Source: Clostridiaceae bacterium
GTDB taxonomy: Bacteria; Bacillota; Clostridia; Peptostreptococcales; Natronincolaceae
Assembly: GCA_018432235.1 (NCBI GenBank)
Contig: JAHDLO010000022.1
Span: 1-64,000, forward strand
DNA length: 64,000 bases
Reading direction: 5' to 3'
Under the pieces are notes generated by a model. The model searched no databases. It had not been told where the DNA came from and saw only the letters and a list, made by a program, of their open reading frames with translations. Position numbers and translations under genes: made by a program. Positions 41,708 through 50,350 of the stretch are shown here, one piece after another; the stretch's first letter is position 1; the number at the start of each line of letters is the position of its first letter.

Positions 41708-43384
41708 TTATTTTTTCCAGGAATCCTTTAAGGAAACGATTCTGTTAAATACCAGCTTCTCTTTTGTAGTGTATTTATAATCCACTACAAAGTAGCCATG
41801 ACGGATAAATTGGAATTTCTCCTCGGCCCCAGCATTGGCAAGGGAAGGCTCAACAATACAGTTTTCCAGGATAACTAAGGATTCAGGATTGATTTTTTCA
41901 TCCCAGGTTCTAGTTTCATCCTTAGCCACCTCGGGGTCCTCCAGAAGCTTGTCATATAGCCTTACTTCGGCCCTTACACCATGGGCAGCAGAAACCCAGT
42001 GAATGGTGCCCTTTACCTTACGGCCTGTAAAGCCGCTGCCACTCTTGGTCTCGACGTCGTAGGTACAGCGGAGCTCCAGAATATTGCCAGCTTCATTTTT
42101 AATGATCTCATTGCATTTTATGAAGTATGCCCCCTTAAGACGAACCTCTCCACCGGGTACTAAACGGTTAAAGCCCTTTATCGGCTCCTCCATAAAATCC
42201 TCTGCGTCGATATAAAGCTCCCTTGAGAAGGGAACCATTCGGCTGCCCATATCAGGATTGGTGCTATTATTTTCGATCTCCAAAAGCTCTGTTTCACCAT
42301 CGGGATAATTGGTGATTACAACCTTTAGGGGATTTAGTACAGCCATTACGCTATTTACCTGAGGCTTTAAATCCTCCCTAAGAAAATGCTCCAGCATAGA
42401 AATGTCAACAGTACTGCCATTTTTAGATACACCGATTTCATTCAGGAAGGCCTTGATGCTTTCTGGTGTGAAGCCCCTTCTTCTTAAGCCGCGGAAGGTA
42501 GGTAGCCTTGGGTCGTCCCAACCGTCTACATGGTTACCATATACCAATTCCTTTAAATATCTTTTGCTGGTGACCACACCTGTAAGGTTAAAGCGTCCAA
42601 ATTCCCTTTGCTTAGGGGGGGTAGGAAACTCTACCTCATTTAAAACCCATTCGTACAGGGGGCGATGATCCTTAAACTCCATAGAGCATAGGGAGTGGGT
42701 GATGCCTTCGATGGCATCCTGTAATGGATGGGCATAGTCATACATCGGATAAATACACCATTTATCGCCGGTTCTATAGTGGTGGGCATGAATAATCCGA
42801 TAGATAACAGGGTCCCTCATATTCATATTAGGGGAGGACATATCAATTTTAGCCCTTAGTACCCTAGCGCCATTGGGGAACTCACCGTTTTTCATTCTTT
42901 CGAATAAATCAAGATTTTCTTCAATGCTTCTGTCTCTGTAGGGGCTGTTTTTTCCAGGCTCTGTCAGCGTACCTCTGTATGCCCTTGTTTCGTCGGCATT
43001 TAAATCACAGACGTAGGCCTTACCCTTTTTGATTAGCTGGAGTGCGTAGTCATATAGGGCATCGGAATAGTCGGAGCCATAGTAAATTCTATTCTCTGGA
43101 GAGAAGCCCATCCAGTTCATATCATCAATGATGGCATTTACAAATTCGATGTCCTCCTTTAGTGGGTTGGTGTCATCGAAGCGCAGGTTGAATTTGCCAC
43201 CGAATCTTTTTGCTACCGAATAGCTTATGTTGATGGCATAGGCACTGCCAAGATGAAGATATCCATTAGGTTCAGGGGGGAAACGGGTGCAAATATCACG
43301 GTTGTAAACCCCTTCCTTGATGTCATCCTCAACAATTCTAATAAGAAAATTATTATTAGAATTCATATCTAAGTTCTCTGTCAT
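41708..43384 (-). CDS. glnS: glutaminyl-tRNA synthetase
   Basis: 558 residues, class [19 protein letters not shown] carries the HIGH-type motif (HLGS), FDDTNP follows, and [12 protein letters not shown] is the KMSKS-type loop. The C-terminal beta-barrel anticodon domain is complete. Many Firmicutes make Gln-tRNA indirectly with GatCAB; direct GlnRS in Clostridia is thought to be acquired. AAGGAGG lies nine bases before ATG. Under control of a T-box with a CAA specifier. Confidence 0.95.
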   Translation of the reverse strand: MTENLDMNSNNNFLIRIVEDDIKEGVYNRDICTRFPPEPNGYLHLGSAYAINISYSVAKRFGGKFNLRFDDTNPLKEDIEFVNAIIDDMNWMGFSPENRIYYGSDYSDALYDYALQLIKKGKAYVCDLNADETRAYRGTLTEPGKNSPYRDRSIEENLDLFERMKNGEFPNGARVLRAKIDMSSPNMNMRDPVIYRIIHAHHYRTGDKWCIYPMYDYAHPLQDAIEGITHSLCSMEFKDHRPLYEWVLNEVEFPTPPKQREFGRFNLTGVVTSKRYLKELVYGNHVDGWDDPRLPTFRGLRRRGFTPESIKAFLNEIGVSKNGSTVDISMLEHFLREDLKPQVNSVMAVLNPLKVVITNYPDGETELLEIENNSTNPDMGSRMVPFSRELYIDAEDFMEEPIKGFNRLVPGGEVRLKGAYFIKCNEIIKNEAGNILELRCTYDVETKSGSGFTGRKVKGTIHWVSAAHGVRAEVRLYDKLLEDPEVAKDETRTWDEKINPESLVILENCIVEPSLANAGAEEKFQFIRHGYFVVDYKYTTKEKLVFNRIVSLKDSWKK

Positions 43385-43411
43385 AAGAAGACCTCCTTAA
43401 AAATTTAAACA

Positions 43412-43662
43412 ATAAAAAGCTCCCATCGCCAAGACCTGATCAGTCTTGGGGACGAGAGCTAGAAATTCGTGGTACCACCCCAGTTTATCAGTATGTCGCC
43501 ATACTGACCTTATTAGGTAATGCGTCGTTGCAATTACCTTAGCTCTTTAACGGGAGCAAAGCGTCACAGCATCCCCGGCATCGGTTCCGTGTAAGGCTCA
43601 GAGGCTTGCTTCGATTAATCATTATTACTCCCTTCCAGCTATAAGGAGCTCTCTTTAAATAA
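43412..43662 (-). ncRNA. T-box leader, glutamine specifier CAA
   Basis: On the minus strand the T-box sequence GGTGGTACCAC (around 43471-43481) pairs with the tRNA acceptor end, followed by a terminator (AGCTC...GGGAGCTTTTT, 43412-43460). In stem I the segment CGAAG-CAA-G-CCTCTGAGC lines up with the specifier loop of known glyQS leaders, which gives CAA (plus-strand 43606-43608), a Gln codon followed by a purine. Stem I looks short. Uncharged tRNA-Gln should raise glnS expression. Confidence 0.92.
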
Positions 43663-43987
43663 CATATTAATCTACTCTTCTCATCATCGCGATAATAAAT
43701 ATTATAATATAGTGTGTAGTATTATTTTGAATCTATGCTATCAAAATATATTAATAATGTCAATATTTTTCAGTTTATTCGTAAAAAATTCCACATTTCG
43801 CATGAGTTCAGTGCTTATAGAAAAATAAGGGTTTATGTCTTACTTTTGCGAAGGAAATGATCGAAGCTTAAATGCACCTCAAAAGCCCACTAGGGGCCCA
43901 TGGTGAGAAGATGTCGCCGCTCGATACTTACTATGGTATAATATGGCTATGATTATAAATGGACATATATATACAGGGGGCATTGCC
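43663..43987. other. intergenic region with divergent promoters
   Basis: AT-rich. A minus-strand TATAAT near 43700 probably starts the glnS leader, and a plus-strand TATAAT near 43936 precedes the LRR gene. A short GC-rich piece (CCCACTAGGGGCCCATGG, near 43888-43905) is palindromic in part. No gene seen. Confidence 0.4.
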
Positions 43988-45067
43988 ATGGAAAAAGAAA
44001 GAATACAGGCATTTGAGATATTTATGCTGTTTATCATGATGCTGATGGTGATATGGAGTCGTATTAAGTGGCCTTATTTATTAAAGGATGGTGACTTTTC
44101 AGTTCTTTGGATTAACCTTGGTGTAGGCAGTATGATAGGCCTGGCCATAAGAAGGAAGAAACGATATGCAGTGGCAATTCTGCCATTTCTTTTGCTATTC
44201 AATTACTTTTCCTATAAAGTCAATATCAATATCCCGGCCTATACCATAATTTTAACCTTTCTTTGTGGCTTAATCCTATATCACAGCTGGAAATATGGTG
44301 TAAGCTATAAGCGGTTTAGCAGTACACTTGCAATTATCCTTTTAGCTGCTTTTTTTGTTGGTAATGCTAGTGCGTATAATAGAAGGATACTTAAAGACAT
44401 CAATTTAGATTATATTGTAAAGCAGGAGCTTGGTATCGGCGGGAAAATCTCAAAGGCTGATTTAAAAAATGTAGAAAGAATTCTGATATCCTCAAGATAC
44501 AAAGTATATACCTTAGAAGGCATTGAAGGTCTTGAGGGCTTAAAGTCATTAGGTATATGGGACAATACAGATCTCATAAAGGATTTAGGGAGGATATCTA
44601 GTTTAAAAGAGCTTGAAAGGCTGGTGCTATGGGACCTAAAGCTTGAACAGCTTCAAGAACTGCAAGAGATGACGTCCATTAAAAAATTTGAGCTAATATA
44701 TCCCCATAAGGGTCAATTGCCGCAGCTGGTATTCTTTCCTAATTTGGAGGTTTTGGAAATGCAGGGTCTTGATTTAAATAGCCTAGATGCATTAAAGAGT
44801 TTAAAATCATTAGAGTATCTCAGTATCGCAGATGGTAAAGTCGTCAGCTTTGATGGTATAGAAGGGCTGGACAGCTTAAAGACACTTAGTATGTATAAGC
44901 TGGAGGTTTCTGATTCTGATATAATGAAAATATTTGAGCTGAAAAATCTACAAACAATAAGCCTAAATAATATGGAGATTCCCGCAAGAGAAGAATTTAA
45001 CAAGAAAGCTGAAGAATTAGGAATTGTAATAGAGGCGTATAACTCAATGATAATAGATGACATATAA
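43988..45067 (+). CDS. membrane protein with leucine-rich repeats
   Basis: About 359 residues. Four to five membrane segments in the first 135 residues, then about 200 residues of leucine-rich repeats of the internalin type, with about 22-residue units such as LEGLKSLGIWDNTDLIKDLGRI, LKELERLVLWDLKLEQL and LKSLEYLSIADGKVVSFDGI, given here by parts. There is no LPXTG. ATG 43988 is chosen after CAGGGGGC. The repeats would lie on one face of the membrane and bind a partner; partner unknown. Confidence 0.78.
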   Translation: MEKERIQAFEIFMLFIMMLMVIWSRIKWPYLLKDGDFSVLWINLGVGSMIGLAIRRKKRYAVAILPFLLLFNYFSYKVNINIPAYTIILTFLCGLILYHSWKYGVSYKRFSSTLAIILLAAFFVGNASAYNRRILKDINLDYIVKQELGIGGKISKADLKNVERILISSRYKVYTLEGIEGLEGLKSLGIWDNTDLIKDLGRISSLKELERLVLWDLKLEQLQELQEMTSIKKFELIYPHKGQLPQLVFFPNLEVLEMQGLDLNSLDALKSLKSLEYLSIADGKVVSFDGIEGLDSLKTLSMYKLEVSDSDIMKIFELKNLQTISLNNMEIPAREEFNKKAEELGIVIEAYNSMIIDDI

Positions 45068-45115
45068 AACACTATATAGCTTTTAAGCTATGGACATATA
45101 AAGGAGCATAAAGCA

Positions 45116-45880
45116 ATGGAAAATAACACAAGATTGGCGGAAATACTTAAAGTCGGCTACAATAGCACTGAGATTCAAGAGAAAAGACAGCAAATTGCAC
45201 AGCAGCTTCAGCAAAAATCGAAGAATATAAAGGGAAGTAAGGTTAGCCAAATATCAGCCGCTGATATCCGACTGCTCTTTGAGCTATATGATGTCATATT
45301 TCTCAAGGGCTGGTTTAAGCATTATTATAGTGGGGAATTAAAGTTTTCATTATCCAGGAGAATGACCAAAAGCGCGGGATTAACCCTTTGTCCTAAAAAT
45401 ATAGGCAAAATAGAGGAGAAGGCGCTTATCATAGAAATAAGAATGGGCGTAGATTTGTTTTTTAAGTATGATCTGCTGGAGGGCAGCAAGGAGGCCTGCG
45501 GTGTTAAAACCGACAGCAGCCTGGCAGCATTGCAGGTGGTTCTGGAGCATGAGCTATGCCATGCCATCGAGTTTATTTGCCTGCATAAATCCAGCTGCAA
45601 AGGAAAGCTATTTAAGTCAATGGCCCATAGTATATTTGGACATACCCAGAGCTATCATCAGCTGCCGACCCAAAGACAAATAGCTACAGAAAGGCTAGGC
45701 TTAAGTATTGGGGACACCATAATCTTTGAGTCAGAGGGTAAAAGCTTTAAGGGCATCATTAATAATATTAATAAAAGAGCCACTGTTATGGTGATAGATA
45801 GCAAGGGCAACTATAGAGACAGCAAAGGCGCTCGTTATAGTAAATACTATGTCCCATTAAACCTATGCAAAAAGGCATAA
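45116..45880 (+). CDS. SprT-like zinc metalloprotease domain protein
   Basis: 254 residues. HELCH at about residue 143 is the HExxH zinc motif within VVLEHELCHAIEF, and a third His occurs in MAHSIFGHTQSYH, as in SprT/Spartan proteins. The C-terminal 60 residues are a small beta domain (IGDTIIFESEGKSFKGIINNI). Eukaryotic Spartan cuts DNA-protein crosslinks; the role of bacterial SprT-like proteins is unclear. AAGGAGC before ATG. Ends a two-gene group with the LRR gene; the hairpin array starts about 180 bases later. Confidence 0.8.
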   Translation: MENNTRLAEILKVGYNSTEIQEKRQQIAQQLQQKSKNIKGSKVSQISAADIRLLFELYDVIFLKGWFKHYYSGELKFSLSRRMTKSAGLTLCPKNIGKIEEKALIIEIRMGVDLFFKYDLLEGSKEACGVKTDSSLAALQVVLEHELCHAIEFICLHKSSCKGKLFKSMAHSIFGHTQSYHQLPTQRQIATERLGLSIGDTIIFESEGKSFKGIINNINKRATVMVIDSKGNYRDSKGARYSKYYVPLNLCKKA

Positions 45881-46059
45881 GTACAATTCTCATATTATAT
45901 AAAAATGAAAGCGTATGTAACCATAACATAAGAGGAAGAGACAATAAAGCGCAAGTAAAGAAATAATTAAGGAATAATTACTGTTATTAATTGAGAACAA
46001 GATAGTCTCAGCCATATTGACTTGAAATAAGATTTGTTTCCTAATTTTGTGAAGATTTT

Positions 46060-46651
46060 AAGATTAAGTTATAGGTCGAACGACAGATTAATTCATTTGC
46101 CAAATTACAATTATATGTAATAATTTACCAAGGATAAATACTATGCCATGTGGTTAATATAATAGTGTCGGGTACGTAATGGTTGAGTCAAGATTGATAT
46201 AGGCTTCTCAACGGAGGTTTATATTAATCGGCCAAAGATGATATATTGGTCATAAAAGGCTGATATATTGTCGGCGGGAAGATTTTATAGGGTAGGGAAA
46301 AGTTTTATTATAGTCGATTTCGATTGATTATAATAGGATTCCAACTTATGCTATAGGGTCGAGCTAAGATTATACATGGTTCCGCAGGTTCTTTTATGGA
46401 TTAATGGTTATATGCAGCCTAACGGTTGTATATAGCTGTACAGGGATGATGTATAGTCGAACGAACCATCATTATGGGTTATGAACTGCTTGATTATGGT
46501 CGAAAGATCATGGTTAGGTAATAAGTTATCTATAGTGGTGCAAGGTAGATCATTACGTGCTCGACATTAAATTTTCTAAATCACTCAATGTGTTGTAGCT
46601 ACTGAATAAAATACGGACCGTAATACCTATACTTGGTGTTGCGGTTTTTTT
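46060..46651 (+). ncRNA. tandem hairpin array, candidate structured RNA
   Basis: No reading frame. At least ten stem-loops follow each other at 46154-46186, 46192-46229, 46237-46272, 46281-46315, 46322-46360, 46368-46402, 46406-46437, 46444-46477, 46489-46518 and 46523-46556, and one or two weaker ones precede from about 46062. Centres are 36-44 bases apart. Four stems are fully paired over 13-17 bp when G.U is allowed (46192: 17 bp, 46237: 15 bp, 46406: 14 bp, 46489: 13 bp with a GAAA loop). It ends in a terminator (46617-46651: 11-bp stem with two G.U pairs and seven T). No clear promoter was found; TTGACT at 46017 is a weak candidate. Confidence 0.65.
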
Positions 46652-46910
46652 ATATACAAAAAGGCTTTTTAATATACGTTTTCCACAAATTGAGGACTCA
46701 TCATATTATCAACTGGTTTTTAGTGATATATAGACCTGCAAAACGTGACTCTCGTTTGCAAAATCTAAAAAGATGGGAATCTCCTCATATAAACGGGCGT
46801 CTCGTAATACAATTGACCGCGTCTCTTAATACAATTGATCACGAAATTAAATATTTTAATATAAATGTTAATAATATTAATATAAACATTAAAATATTTA
46901 AGAATAGATA
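46652..46910. other. AT-rich intergenic stretch
   Basis: No gene. Contains AAATATTTTAAT / ATTAAAATATTT inverted arms (near 46849-46900) just upstream of the promoter of the next operon, and two similar pieces with the word AATACAATTGA (46807-46817 and 46828-46848 area). Confidence 0.4.
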
Positions 46911-46939
46911 TTGACATTATTTATGATTACGTATATTAT
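46911..46939 (+). promoter_or_regulatory. sigma-A type promoter of the DUF2089 operon
   Basis: TTGACA (46911-46916), 17 bases, TATTAT (46934-46939), then GAGGTGAGG before ATG 46977. Confidence 0.75.
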
Positions 46940-46976
46940 TTAATTAAGATAGTACTAAAGCCAAAGAGGTGAGGAA

Positions 46977-47384
46977 ATGAAATATAAGGCCCCGTGCCAA
47001 TGCCCAATTTGTGGCGATGAGTTGAGTATTACAAAGCTAAGCTGTTCTAAATGCAAAACCAATATAGAGGGTCAATTTACAATAAATAAATTTAGCAAAC
47101 TCCAGGAGGAACAGCTGGAATTTATTGAAATATTCATAAAATGCAGAGGCAACATAAAGGATGTAGAAAAAGAGTTGGGTATCTCCTATCCAACAGTAAG
47201 AAATAAGCTGGAGGGTGTCATTCAAGCCTTGGGCTATAGCGTTGACAAGTCGGATTACCTAGAGGAAAAAAGACTAAGCCAAAGCACTAATGAAAAAAAG
47301 CAGCAAATAATAGAAGCCCTAGAAAAGGGGGAGTTAACGCCACAGGAGGCAGCCTTGCAGATAAAGAAAATTAGTAAAAAATAA
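46977..47384 (+). CDS. DUF2089 domain protein (zinc finger and helix-turn-helix)
   Basis: 135 residues. CQCPICGDELSITKLSCSKC is a four-cysteine zinc finger. The region LEFIEIFIKCRGNIKDVEKELGISYPTVRNKLEGVI is a sigma-like helix-turn-helix, and the C-terminal 30 residues resemble a SHOCT-like helix pair (QQIIEALEKGELTPQEAALQIKK). The DUF2089 family is a putative transcription factor that precedes YvlB-like genes. Likely controls this operon. Confidence 0.85.
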   Translation: MKYKAPCQCPICGDELSITKLSCSKCKTNIEGQFTINKFSKLQEEQLEFIEIFIKCRGNIKDVEKELGISYPTVRNKLEGVIQALGYSVDKSDYLEEKRLSQSTNEKKQQIIEALEKGELTPQEAALQIKKISKK

Positions 47385-47402
47385 AGAAAGGGTGGATTGA
47401 GT

Positions 47403-47843
47403 ATGGATAACGAAAAAATGAAGATTTTGCAAATGATTCAAGAGGGTAAGCTAACCTCTGCGGAGGGTATGGAGCTGTTGAATGCACTTCAGGACACCGA
47501 AAAAATTGAAGCTGCACCTGTGCGGATTAAGAACAACGACAATATAAAGGATCGTTTCTTAAGGGTGAGGGTAACGGGAGAAGGCTCCAGTCTAAAGAAG
47601 GCAGATGTCAACATCCCGCTGGCACTTTTAAGTGTGGCTGCAAAATTTGTCAATATAGGAATGGGAATGATTCCTAAGGAAGCAAGGGAGCAAATGGAGG
47701 AAAAGGGCATTGACTTGACTAAGATAGACTTTGATGAGTTAATTACGCTCATAGATCAAGGATTATCAGACGGGAAGCTGGTGGATGTAGATATGGCTGA
47801 TCAAGAGCATGGGAACCTGAAGGTAGAAGTGTATGTTGACTAG
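47403..47843 (+). CDS. YvlB-like protein with SHOCT-like domain
   Basis: About 146 residues. An N-terminal SHOCT-like helix pair (KMKILQMIQEGKLTSAEGMELLNAL) is followed by a domain beginning FLRVRVTGEGS with VNIPLALLSVAAKF, then a final beta-rich end DQEHGNLKVEVYVD. Resembles the N-terminal part of Bacillus YvlB proteins. ATG 47403 is used (a TTG six bases earlier is possible). The 3' end overlaps the next gene by 11 bases. Confidence 0.75.
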   Translation: MDNEKMKILQMIQEGKLTSAEGMELLNALQDTEKIEAAPVRIKNNDNIKDRFLRVRVTGEGSSLKKADVNIPLALLSVAAKFVNIGMGMIPKEAREQMEEKGIDLTKIDFDELITLIDQGLSDGKLVDVDMADQEHGNLKVEVYVD

Positions 47844-48165
47844 TAGAAGCAAAAGTCGATTTTTACTGGTGAGAGTAAGACACAAGAGAAGCTTTGGCTT
47901 CTCTATTCCCATTGCACTTAATGTTTTCAACGAGCTGATGGAGGCTACTCAGGAGCTGGTGGAAGTGGTGGAAAGCTTTATTCCAAGGAAAAATAGAAAA
48001 TCATGGATAAGGCATTTAAGCTCAAATCAGCTTTCATGGGAGATTTCAGTGGGAGGCATCATCAAAATGCTGATGGTGTTATTTCAGGAGCTTCAAAGCT
48101 ATAAGGGCTTGAAATTGGTAGAATTGGAGTCAAAGGATGTTGATGTAAAGGTAGAATTCTTTTAA
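47833..48165 (+). CDS. uncharacterised protein, probable distant paralog of the preceding gene
   Basis: 110 residues. The plan copies the second half of the previous protein: FLLVRVRHKRSFGFSIPIALNVF parallels FLRVRVT...VNIPLALLSVA, and both end in LVELESKDVDVKVEFF / LVDVDMADQEHGNLKVEVYVD. The SHOCT-like helices are missing. It starts inside the preceding gene, so translation is coupled. Function unknown. Confidence 0.65.
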   Translation: MLTSRSKSRFLLVRVRHKRSFGFSIPIALNVFNELMEATQELVEVVESFIPRKNRKSWIRHLSSNQLSWEISVGGIIKMLMVLFQELQSYKGLKLVELESKDVDVKVEFF

Positions 48166-48177
48166 GGGGGGCTTTAA

Positions 48178-48531
48178 ATGAACAAACAGATATTGAAGCT
48201 ATTCAGCAGCAGCATCTGTCTATATATTATTTCCAGTCTATTTATGTCGGTTGAGGTTAATGGCTTTTATGAGCTGCTAAGCTTCGGGTTGGTGCTTACT
48301 ATCCTGGGCTTGCTTTTAAGGCCACTCCTGCTTCTAATAACCCTGCCTTTAAATCTACTCACCGTTGGCCTATTCAGTGTTGTTAATAACACCATATTGA
48401 TAATGTTAACAGATAAAATAATAAAAGGTGTGAAGATACCGAGCTTTTGGCTATCATTGCTCTTAGCTGTTTTTATAAGCTGGACCTATAGAATCTTAAA
48501 GCAAGCCTTTCCGAAATATGCGACAAATTAA
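48178..48531 (+). CDS. YvlD-like membrane protein (phage_holin_4_2 family)
   Basis: 117 residues, four membrane segments. LSFGLVLTILGLLLRPLLLLITLPLNLLTVGLFS is the mark of the family, which includes Bacillus YvlD. Despite the family name it is not evidence of a phage. In Bacillus a YvlB/YvlD group belongs to envelope-stress regulons; a similar role is inferred. Last gene of the DUF2089 operon. Confidence 0.85.
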   Translation: MNKQILKLFSSSICLYIISSLFMSVEVNGFYELLSFGLVLTILGLLLRPLLLLITLPLNLLTVGLFSVVNNTILIMLTDKIIKGVKIPSFWLSLLLAVFISWTYRILKQAFPKYATN

Positions 48532-48581
48532 GCCCCACAGGTGAAATAAAAAAATTATATATAAAAATTATGTAAACATTA

Positions 48582-48610
48582 TTGACAGCAGGTATATAAT
48601 TATATAAAAT
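48582..48610 (+). promoter_or_regulatory. promoter of the proline T-box leader
   Basis: TTGACA (48582-48587), 17 bases, TAAAAT (48605-48610). Confidence 0.8.
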
Positions 48611-48621
48611 AGCTTTTAAAT

Positions 48622-48851
48622 CAATATAAGAGCTATGATAGAGATTAGTAGAAGGGTAATGCCTCACAGAGAGCAGATTATTGGTGTGAGATCTGCAGGC
48701 TAGCTTTTTGAACCCACTCTTGAGCATGTCGGGATGAACCGACACGTCTTTATCACGTTACGATAAATTAAGGTGAGTCATTTTTTGACTAACAAGAGTG
48801 GTACCGCGAGCGATAGTCCTCGTCTCTTTCAGGAGACGGAGGGCTTTTTTT
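48622..48851 (+). ncRNA. T-box leader, proline specifier CCC
   Basis: T-box sequence TGGTACCGCG at 48799-48808, then a terminator (GTCCTC-GTCTC / GAGAC-GGAGGGC and seven T, about 48815-48850). In stem I the segment TTGAA-CCC-A-CTCTTGAGC lines up with the specifier region of known leaders, so the specifier is CCC (48713-48715), a proline codon followed by a purine. Controls the gene that follows. Confidence 0.88.
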
Positions 48852-48888
48852 ATTTGCAAAAAATATAAAAATAAAAGGGAGTGACGTT

Positions 48889-49983
48889 ATGTTTAAGTTG
48901 ATGAAGTATAATGAACCTAATTTTAACAGAGAGGAATTGATAATGGCACCGGATGTGAGAACTCAACCGGTAACCATCAAGGGCGTCGCTCCTGATAACT
49001 ATCATGCCACATCTATGTATCCTGAATATTTTAAAATTAATGGTCAATGGATATTGGCGCAGCAAAGCAGAATGGACTGTGTGCCCGTTATTTCGGAAGA
49101 CAATAGCATACTTGTTAAGGAATTCAGAAATCTGAGGGTTGGAGATAGGGTTGTCGTCGGTCGTACGGAGGATGGCAGCGAAGGTATTTATCTGCATCAG
49201 AGAGGCTTTGCAGAGGAGGATAAGGAAGCAGAAGCCTTCTCCTTTAGAAATGGTCGTTCAAGAGAGACGGCATTTTCAATAGATTATGATAGGCTCTGCG
49301 ACTTGCTGGAGTACGAGAGGGATAATGGCTATATCGTCTGGGTGCTGGGACCAGCAGCGGTATTTGATGCCGGCTCCAGAGGAGCTATGGCTGCTCTTAT
49401 TGAAAATGGCTATGCTGACGCAATATTCGGCGGGAATGCCGTAGCCACCCACGATTTGGAGGGAGGTCTATTCCACACAGCCCTTGGTCAGGATATATAC
49501 TATCAGGATTCCAAGCACAACGGGCATTATCATCATTTAGATGCCATAAATAGGGTTAGAAGGGCTGGAAGCATTAAAAGCTTTATCGAAGAGAACCAGG
49601 TTAAGGATGGCATTATACACAGCTGCGTCAAGAATAATGTTCCCTTTGTATTGGCGGGCTCTATAAGGGATGACGGTCCATTACCAGACGTTTTTTCCAA
49701 CGTTTATGATGCACAGGATGAAAAGAGAAAGCATACCCAGAAGGCAACGACCATCATCTGCCTTGCCACTCAGCTCCATACCATTGCAACGGGAAATCTA
49801 ACACCCTCCTATACCATTGTAGATAATAACATAAGACCAGTCTATCTATATGCGGTTGATGTGTCAGAATTTGTTTTGAATAAGCTGAAGGACAGGGGAA
49901 CACTGGAGGCAACGACAATCGTGGCAAATATTCAGGATTTCCTGATTAAGGTGAAGAGTAGATTGCTGGATAGGGCAATATAA
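48889..49983 (+). CDS. ornithine cyclodeaminase-type protein (TIGR00300, LOR/SDH conserved domain)
   Basis: 364 residues. The opening APDVRTQPVTIKGVAPDNYHATSMYPEYFKINGQW, and VGRTEDGSEGIY, GPAAVFDAGSRGAM and FGGNAVATHDLEG, match the conserved domain that also forms the C-terminal part of cyanobacterial AgrE/ArgZ, where it turns ornithine into proline and ammonia with a bound nucleotide. The proline T-box upstream strongly suggests that it makes proline here. Single gene. GGGAGTGACGTT before ATG. Confidence 0.85.
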   Translation: MFKLMKYNEPNFNREELIMAPDVRTQPVTIKGVAPDNYHATSMYPEYFKINGQWILAQQSRMDCVPVISEDNSILVKEFRNLRVGDRVVVGRTEDGSEGIYLHQRGFAEEDKEAEAFSFRNGRSRETAFSIDYDRLCDLLEYERDNGYIVWVLGPAAVFDAGSRGAMAALIENGYADAIFGGNAVATHDLEGGLFHTALGQDIYYQDSKHNGHYHHLDAINRVRRAGSIKSFIEENQVKDGIIHSCVKNNVPFVLAGSIRDDGPLPDVFSNVYDAQDEKRKHTQKATTIICLATQLHTIATGNLTPSYTIVDNNIRPVYLYAVDVSEFVLNKLKDRGTLEATTIVANIQDFLIKVKSRLLDRAI

Positions 49984-50054
49984 AATATTAATTGTTTATT
50001 AGTTGTCTTTGGTATAATATAGAAGTAGCAGTAATAAAAGTAAATATGAAAAAT

Positions 50055-50214
50055 AGGTTTAATGAGGTTGAGTTAATCTCATTAATTAAAAGGGAAGCCG
50101 GGTGAAAATCCCGCACGGTCCCGCCGCTGTAAGAGAAGAGTCCTTTTTTAAGGCCACTGGGAAACTGGGAAGGCAAAAAGGGCGTTGAAGCTCGAGTCAG
50201 AAGACCTGCCTATT
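50055..50214 (+). ncRNA. cobalamin riboswitch
   Basis: AAGGGAAGCCGGGTGAAAATCC (given in parts: AGGGAAGCCGG at 50091-50101, GTGAAAATCCCGC), CGGTCCCGCCGCTGTAA, and the closing AGTCAGAAGACCTGCC (about 50196-50210) are the conserved B12-box elements. The next genes are a cobalt transporter, so adenosylcobalamin should reduce cobalt uptake. Confidence 0.95.
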
Positions 50215-50287
50215 TTTTACACCAAACTCTACGAGCGATAGGGGGTGTCGAGTATGTCTAGACTCTTACATTTATCTGGATTTTCTT

Positions 50288-50322
50288 AACCTCTTGGCGT
50301 TTATGCCCAAGAGGTTTTTTGT
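50288..50322 (+). terminator. riboswitch terminator
   Basis: AACCTCTTGG / CCAAGAGGTT hairpin with a T6 tail between the cobalamin aptamer and cbiM. Confidence 0.88.
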
Positions 50323-50350
50323 CTTATAATAATTTGAGAGGGATGATATT

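Noticed and set aside
45881..46060. tRNA genes in the long intergenic region
   Set aside because: The GGTCGAA pieces in and near the array resemble T-arms, but no acceptor or anticodon arm of tRNA size can be formed.
46060..46651. CRISPR array, or a known large RNA such as OLE, ROOL or GOLLD
   Set aside because: Units are not identical, there are no unique spacers of constant length and no cas genes. I recall OLE, ROOL and GOLLD as ornate folds with conserved motifs and not as a simple file of hairpins; the OLE partner gene is also absent nearby. A covariance search would settle this.
46633..46914. 93-codon frame downstream of the hairpin array
   Set aside because: It begins in the terminator T run, has low-complexity Asn/Ile codons at its end, and no ribosome site.
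48178..48531. Phage holin gene as sign of a prophage
   Set aside because: The family name is misleading; the protein is YvlD-like and sits in a DUF2089/YvlB operon. No other phage gene is present.
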